NCBI GenBank assembly: GCA_963810305.1
Contig: CAWEMY010000004.1
Span: 262,822 to 326,821, forward strand
Source: JACDCA01 sp963810305
GTDB lineage: Bacteria; Acidobacteriota; Vicinamibacteria; Vicinamibacterales; 2-12-FULL-66-21
DNA: 64,000 nt
Direction of reading: 5' to 3'
This document shows, piece by piece, positions 59,336 to 64,000 of this stretch. The notes beneath the pieces are model-generated. The model ran no database searches. It was not told the DNA's origin and saw only the letters and a list, made by a program, of their open reading frames with translations. A program made the position numbers and the translations under genes. The first letter of the stretch is position 1; the number at the start of each line of letters is the position of its first letter.

Positions 59336-59647
59336 GGCACACCTCCGGTCGAAAACGAATCATGACGCCGGGTCTGGCGCTGTGACCTTGGGCCACAGCG
59401 CAAAACCGGATCGTTTGCACGATTCGCGGACGTGTCACCGCGCGAATGAGCCAACCAGGGGATGAGAGGAGAAAAGGATCAAATCGCGACCTGTGATCGG
59501 CGACTTGTTCCGGCACGCATCGGGCGATGCGAGTCAGGCTGCAATCAGCAGCCGGTGAAGACGATTCGACAATAGCGCCGTCGAGGGCCCACGTCAAGGG
59601 GTTCGCGAGCGCATTTTTCGTGCGCGCCCTTCAACAGGATCGAATGG

Positions 59648-59795
59648 TCACGTCGGGGGCCGTCGATAAATGCCAAATCAGGTTGGCGTTTTCGCGTCGT
59701 CAAGGCCGTCAGCCGCGCTAGGCGCGGGCGGAGCAAAGCGGAGCGCCTTGACGACGTGAAATGCCAACCGCATGATCGCGCATCGACGGCCCCGT
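59648..59795. repeat. Long imperfect inverted repeat in the island
   Basis: Left arm about 59648-59705, right arm about 59744-59795. Inner arms GTTGGCGTTTTCGCGTCGTC and its counterpart share the segment CGTCGTCAAGGC. Outer arms share GGGCCGTCGAT with ATCGACGGCCC. The loop is about 38 bases. It could be a recombination or replication site of the element or a decayed transposon end pair; function unknown. Confidence 0.6.
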
Positions 59796-59954
59796 GATCA
59801 GCGCACCATCACTGCGTCGGATTACCATTTGTTTGTCGTTGCGATTGCCGTCGCGAAAATGCGGCGCCATATGAGGGCGATTCTGGGCGAATCAAACAGC
59901 AAGAAACCGCGCGAGTCGGACACAGGTACGCGCGGCTGCACTGGCACCTGCAAG

Positions 59955-60028
59955 CGTGGCGTGAGCGACCAGCTCTGGTCGCGGACGAGACGGCATCCAT
60001 CCCAAAAGTGCTGGTCGCTCACGCCACG
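59955..60028. repeat. Perfect 19-bp inverted repeat
   Basis: CGTGGCGTGAGCGACCAGC (59955-59973) and its exact reverse complement (60010-60028), with a 36-base loop. No gene lies inside. Seen directly; role unknown. Confidence 0.75.
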
Positions 60029-60464
60029 GTACTGCTATTGACCGCCGCGCCGACGGCATCGAATCATGGCGGGCGGCAAAGAGCGCCGCCCGACGCGCTC
60101 GGTGAGCAAGTCGCAGTAGCGATTGAAGTTGGCGCGTAGCGTTGATCGCGCTTCAGGTCATTCGCGCCTGCCGGACCGCGCGCTGAACTCCCGTGCGGGG
60201 AGGGGGAACACCCCGCACTGAGCCCTGTTCCCCTCCCTGTTCCCCCTATGACGTCAATGTGGCGCAGCAATTGCGCTTGCGATCGAGTGCCAATTCGCGC
60301 CCCATCCCTAAGGCGCCGGCGTGGTTCTGGCGGCTGGAATCTGACCAATGAAACGCAAAAGCCTGGGAGATCCTGGTTGAGCGCCGGAGACTGCGCGATG
60401 AGCCGGGCAAACTCCTTCCGATCGTACGGATCGCGTCGAACAACCGATGAATCTGCGTCGGTGT

Positions 60465-61072
60465 TCACTGTTCCAACTTGAACCTGGTCCCGACGGAATT
60501 GGAGCAACTCGTGCCCGTCGGGTTACCGTTGCATCGAAAAGCGCTGATGAACCATCCGTCGTAAACTCGTCGCCACTCTCGCCCAAGACCAGGGTTCCTC
60601 CGCCTTCCTGTCTTCCAATGAACACGCCCGTCGTCAGGCTGTAGCGCAGGTGAACGAATTTGAACGAGTAATCGCTCGAACCGTTTTCGCGCTTCCATAG
60701 TCCGTGATTGGGACTGCGCGTGATCGTAATCGTTGAATTCTGAAGCCACGCCGACATCGTTCCGTCGTTGTGAAACGTGTACAAGGCTTCAAATGCGGCT
60801 GTCGGAATAGGAACGCCTGTCACACAATTGCGCGGTGTCACCGTCACTCGCCAAACACCTTGTAGGTCGGACGGTGGTGGCGGCGGTGTCGGCGTCAATC
60901 CAGGAATAGGCATGCCTGGGGGCCACCAACCGCCGTGCGCGCACGTCCAGTCGGGCCCGGGTCGCACCGTCGGACAACTCTCTTGAGCTGCAACTGTCGC
61001 TTGCGAGACCGCCAATCCGACGACGAGCGCCGCGATGCAGTTCTTCATAGATACCAGTCTTTTGATTGTCAT
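60465..61072 (-). CDS. Exported protein with VTPRNC motif (one frameshift)
   Basis: About 202 aa. The ATG at 61072 is preceded by AGGAG at about nine bases. The signal peptide ends near VAAQES. A Pro-rich linker (TPTPPPPPSD) leads to a lipocalin-like beta domain: LQGVWRVTVTPRNCVTGVPI, AFEALYTFHNDGTMSAW, YSFKFVHLRYSL and GDEFTTDGSS. The frame loses one base near 60527; after it, NPTGTSCSNSVGTRFKLEQ completes the protein, its cysteine pairing plausibly with that in PRNC. I know this kind of small secreted protein as recurrent in acidobacteria but cannot name a function. Confidence 0.7.
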
Positions 61073-61093
61073 TGTCTTGTCTCCTGATTCTTG

Positions 61094-62029
61094 TTAGTTA
61101 GTTAACGCCTGATCGCGGGGCTGAGACGCGGAGCCGGGTATCTCCCGGGAGGCCGTAAACTCGACATATCCATTGCCATCCGTCGCTGTGGCCTGGCCGG
61201 CGCTGGTGCCGGAGACGAAGGCGATTCTGGCGTCGGATATTGGCACCTGAGACGCGGCAGTAGACTTCCTCCACAACTTGAAGTCCATGACCTTGTCGAC
61301 GATGATGAAGATGCTCAGTCGGGAGGACTGATACTCGTTTCTCGAAAACCCGATCTCGAATCTGCCTGTTCTGAGGGCGGCCAGCGTGAACACGCCGTTC
61401 TGATCGGTTGTGGTTCTCCGGCCGGCGTCCGGCCCATTCAGCACTTCCACCAGCACGTCGGGAATCCTCTCGTTGTTCCTGCCGTCGCTGACCGTGCCGT
61501 TCAGCGCGACCCTGTCGTCCGAGGGTGGTCCGGGTTGTGGCGGCATGGCGGCCCCGGCGTATAGAACGCGACTTGGGGCAGTGCCGTCGGAGTACGTAAT
61601 GCTCGCCTCTGCATGCTGCGCGTAGCCGTATGGCGACTCGTCACTGATCTTCAGCGGCTTGGACGTCAGCGTGCCATGTGCAGCCATTCGATTCTCGTCG
61701 CCGATCCAAGCCTCCGGTCCAGAAGCCGTGACCCACCCGCCCCAACCGTCATCGTTGTACAACTCGAGTTTCGTGACAGTGACCGCCACGCCGGCGTGCT
61801 CCGTCAGATGGACCTGCATGGTGTACTCGTAGCCACCCGTCGCCGTCAGTCGGGATGTCACGCTGATGGTCCCCTCCATCCTCGCGCCGGCGGGCGGTGG
61901 AGGCGGTACGGGTGGTGCGGGCGGCTGCGGGGCCGGCGCGGGTGGCGGAGACACTGGATTGTTTCCGTCCGCGCAACCATTGAGAACAAGGGCGAGAATC
62001 ATCGCGCCGGCGGCGAGTCGTCGCTTCAT
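61094..62029 (-). CDS. Lipoprotein with carboxypeptidase-regulatory-like domain
   Basis: 311 aa from the ATG at 62029, with GGAGG seven bases upstream. Lipoprotein signal with LNGC, then a Pro-rich linker (SPPPAPAPQPPAPPVPPPPP) and a beta domain (about 50-165, TISVTSRLTATGGYEYTMQV). A carboxypeptidase-regulatory-like beta sandwich follows (about 175-260: VALNGTVSDGRNNERIPDVLVEVL.. and GVFTLAALRTGRFEIGFSR). Probably an outer-membrane surface protein. The next gene down is the VTPRNC protein, 21 bases away. Confidence 0.75.
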   Translation of the reverse strand: MKRRLAAGAMILALVLNGCADGNNPVSPPPAPAPQPPAPPVPPPPPAGARMEGTISVTSRLTATGGYEYTMQVHLTEHAGVAVTVTKLELYNDDGWGGWVTASGPEAWIGDENRMAAHGTLTSKPLKISDESPYGYAQHAEASITYSDGTAPSRVLYAGAAMPPQPGPPSDDRVALNGTVSDGRNNERIPDVLVEVLNGPDAGRRTTTDQNGVFTLAALRTGRFEIGFSRNEYQSSRLSIFIIVDKVMDFKLWRKSTAASQVPISDARIAFVSGTSAGQATATDGNGYVEFTASREIPGSASQPRDQALTN

Positions 62030-62202
62030 GGATGTGCCTCCAATTCGTCTGGACTCCGCCCAGTGACTCAATGGTCCCTATGAAGAGGCGGTGATTCGAG
62101 ATTTGGCCCCTCCCGGAGTGCGGCAGTACTAGGGAACGCGAGAAGCGGGAGGAAACTTGCTCATGTCGACGAAACCGAGAGACGCTCCCGGGGAGGCTGC
62201 CC

Positions 62203-62208
62203 TATACT
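62203..62208 (+). promoter_or_regulatory. Candidate -10 (TATACT) before the TonB-dependent receptor
   Basis: TATACT lies 54 bases before the chosen GTG start. No clear -35 is seen. The 232-base divergent gap (62030-62261) otherwise holds nothing I can identify. Confidence 0.3.
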
Positions 62209-62261
62209 GCGGGCAACACATCGTGAACCTGGTCATACCCCCTGGGAGTGGAAGAAGGGCC

Positions 62262-64000
62262 GTGAAGAGACACGGCTCGTGCGTGGGCGTGCTGGCGATG
62301 CTCGCGTGTCTTGCCTTTCCACCCCGCCTGGCCGCACAGTCCACGACCGGCACAATCCAGGGAACTGTCAGCGACGAGCAGGAGGCCGTGGTGCCCGGCG
62401 CTACGCGTGACAATCCGGAATGTCGCGACGAACGCAGTCCGACGGGCGGTCAGCGAGAAGAATGGTTTCTATCGGTTCCTCAACGTTCCGGTGGGAGAGT
62501 ACGAGCTGACGATCGAGAGGGGCGGCTTCTCGAAATACGTGCGTTCCGGGATCACCCTCTCGCTCAATCAGGACGCCGTGGTGGACGTCCAGCTCCAGCG
62601 GGCAGGATTGACTGAGAGCATCGAAGTGCGCGCCGACGCCCCCCTGATCAACAGGACGACGCCAGAAGTGGGCGTCCGGTTCGATACGACGAGGGTCGCC
62701 GAGCTGCCGGTGCAGGGTGAAACGTTCCGCGACGTGTTCGCCCTCGTGCTTTCCGCCCCTGGCGTCAGCGCGCTCGGCAGCGGCCAGCTACGTTTCGCCT
62801 TCGGAACGAACTTTTCCTCGAACGGCATGCGGGTCCGCTCGAACAACTTCACGATCGACGGGCAGGACAGCAACCATCCCGGGAACACCGGACAGCAGCA
62901 GCCGATCAACAACACCGACATCATCCAGGAGGTCCGGCTGATCACGAATCAGTTCGCCGCCGAGTTCGGGCGCGCCGCCGGAGCCGTCGTCAGCGCGGTG
63001 ACCAAGAGCGGCAGCAACAGCTTCAGGGGGTCGGCGTTCTGGTTCCACAACGACCAATCGCTGAACAGTCGGACCAATCTCGACAAGGCCGCGAAGTTCG
63101 CCTCCGCTCCCTTCCAGGAAGAGAATCAGTACGGCGGCACCCTCGGTGGACCGGTGTTTCGGGACCGAACGTTCTTCTTCGGGTCGTACCAGCGATGGAC
63201 GGATCGTCAGCTCGGCTCCGGCTTCACGCTCACCGGCGCGCCGACCGACTCCGGGCGCGCAGTGCTGCAGTCGGTCGCCGCCGGCCGTCCCCAGATCGCG
63301 GCGCTGCTCAGGTTCGTCCCGGCCGGAACGTCGAACGGCAAGAGCGCGTCGTTCGAGCTCGGCGGGCAGACCTATACCGTGCCGCTCGGTGACCTCACCG
63401 GCTCCTCGTCCATCGTCTTCAACAACGATCAGGCGATCGGCCGGGTGGACCACGTGCTTTCCAGCCGCCATACGATCACCTCGAGGTACCTGCTCGGACG
63501 CACACCGGAGAATTCGGGTACCGGACAGGTGACGCCGCCGGGGCTGACGACCGTCAACACGTCGAATGAGCATTCGCTGAACACGTGGATGAACAGCGTG
63601 CTCGGCAAGAGCCTCTCGAACGAGTTCCGAGTCGCGTGGTCGCACCGGGGCACGTTCAGGAGCGCGCAGGATCCCGCGTCGGAGGAAATCCCCTCGCTCG
63701 AGATCGCCGAGTTGAACATGGTCGGGTTCGCCGCCGCCAACAGCCGGACCGCGATCGGTCTGGCCGCCAACCTGCCGAATTTCGGCGACAACGATCTCTA
63801 CCAGATCCAGAACAATCTGACCTACCTGCGCGGCGACCATCTGCTGAAGGCCGGCCTGGACATCCGCCACAACTATGTCAAGAGCTCCTTCTTCCCGATG
63901 ATCCGCGGGCTGCTCAGCTATGACAGCCTTCACAGTTTCGTGCGCGACCACGCCGCGGCCACCACCATCAACAAGCCGCTACCGGGTGGGCAGGAGATCA
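62262..64000 (+). CDS. TonB-dependent receptor with N-terminal carboxypeptidase-regulatory domain (partial, one frameshift)
   Basis: Outer-membrane transporter of the Oar/CarboxypepD type common in acidobacteria. GTG at 62262 begins a signal peptide ending RLAAQ. Then the beta-sandwich TTGTIQGTVSDEQEAVVPGA breaks near 62404 (one extra base) and continues VTIRNVATNAVRRAVSEKNG. A plug-like region follows: ELPVQGETFRDVFALVLSAP, NNTDIIQEVRLITNQFAAEF, GRAAGAVVSAVTKSGSNSFR. The barrel begins with GTLGGPVFRDRTFFFGSYQ. The gene is cut by the window end, so roughly half is missing. Substrate unknown. Confidence 0.92.

Larger units (their letters stand above)
59336..60464. other. 1.1-kb stretch without a recognisable gene
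   Basis: Upstream of the excisionase-integrase pair, less GC-rich than the core genes. Short open frames occur on both strands, but none has a recognisable domain, a ribosome binding site or a conserved neighbour. It contains two large inverted repeats (59648-59795 and 59955-60028) and smaller hairpins: GTGCGGGG/CCCCGCAC at 60193-60218, and GGGCGGC/GCCGCCC at about 60071-60091. Confidence 0.6.

Noticed and set aside
59648..59795. Integron attC site
   Set aside because: The arms are long and lack the short core-site pattern of attC. The nearby recombinase is a phage-type tRNA integrase without an integron IntI signature that I can see.
60064..60507. 147-codon minus-strand open frame downstream of the VTPRNC gene
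   Set aside because: Its first part overlaps the true end of the VTPRNC protein in another frame. The composition is low in recognisable structure, and there is no ribosome-binding site.

Overview
The window reads as a chromosomal segment of a GC-rich, double-membraned, heterotrophic bacterium, most likely an acidobacterium of the Vicinamibacteria type. This is inference from gene content: a TonB-dependent receptor with an N-terminal carboxypeptidase-regulatory-like domain, a small secreted family with a VTPRNC motif, many ECF sigma/anti-sigma pairs, a BamD lipoprotein, and intergenic DNA full of short repeats. About 60 genes are supported. Most are housekeeping genes in tight operons with ATGA or GTGA overlaps.

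Layout. 1-6.4 kb (minus): recG-rsmD-coaD-aminotransferase-glcD-cyclophilin. 6.5-8.8 kb (minus): an ECF sigma/anti-sigma operon with two envelope proteins, divergent from lexA. 9.6-13.9 kb (plus): a DUF3467 protein, a second ECF operon with a secreted coiled-coil protein, nth, a minimal metallopeptidase and rsmA. 14.2-20 kb (plus): RNase J, FtsK and an AMIN-type amidase. 20-22.3 kb: pepA and small envelope proteins. 22.3-34.8 kb (minus): one aromatic amino acid supra-operon, trpL-aroDE-trpEGDCFBA-chorismate mutase-aroF-tyrA-aacS. 34.9-39 kb (plus): an S55 (SpoIVB-like) peptidase and a beta-propeller protein. 39.1-40.5 kb (minus): a third ECF pair. 40.6-45.2 kb: a TPR protein and a very large sigma-54 activator. 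45.4-53.1 kb (plus): aroC-def-fmt-rsmB-PASTA-rpe-ybgC-epimerase-bamD. 53.2-54.7 kb: a degraded insertion sequence enclosing an M50-like membrane protease. 54.7-57.8 kb: pgsA and two sugar-nucleotide genes. 57.8-62 kb: tRNA-Gly with an adjoining integrase/excisionase island of accessory genes. 62.3 kb to the end: a TonB-dependent receptor cut by the window edge.

The best regulatory find is a complete tryptophan attenuator in front of the supra-operon: a 32-codon leader ORF with Tyr-Trp-Trp-Trp-Tyr, an antiterminator segment inside the leader, and a strong intrinsic terminator. Between it and aroDE lies a perfect 33-bp inverted-repeat element that appears to have removed the normal aroDE start codon.

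A caution for all users: twelve codon-phase shifts break eight otherwise intact core genes (aminotransferase, aacS, trpB, trpC, the propeller gene, fmt, rsmB, bamD). Every one behaves as a single inserted base, and several lie in C or G runs. Assembly error is the likeliest cause, so these genes are annotated as whole genes with the break marked. The island genes have six further shifts, three of them deletions.

The intergenic DNA holds several repeat families: seven-base-phased arrays at operon ends, a GTAGTCCAGCCC..GGGCTG repeat that supplies stop codons and part of one signal peptide, and CCGCC..GGCGG palindromes.
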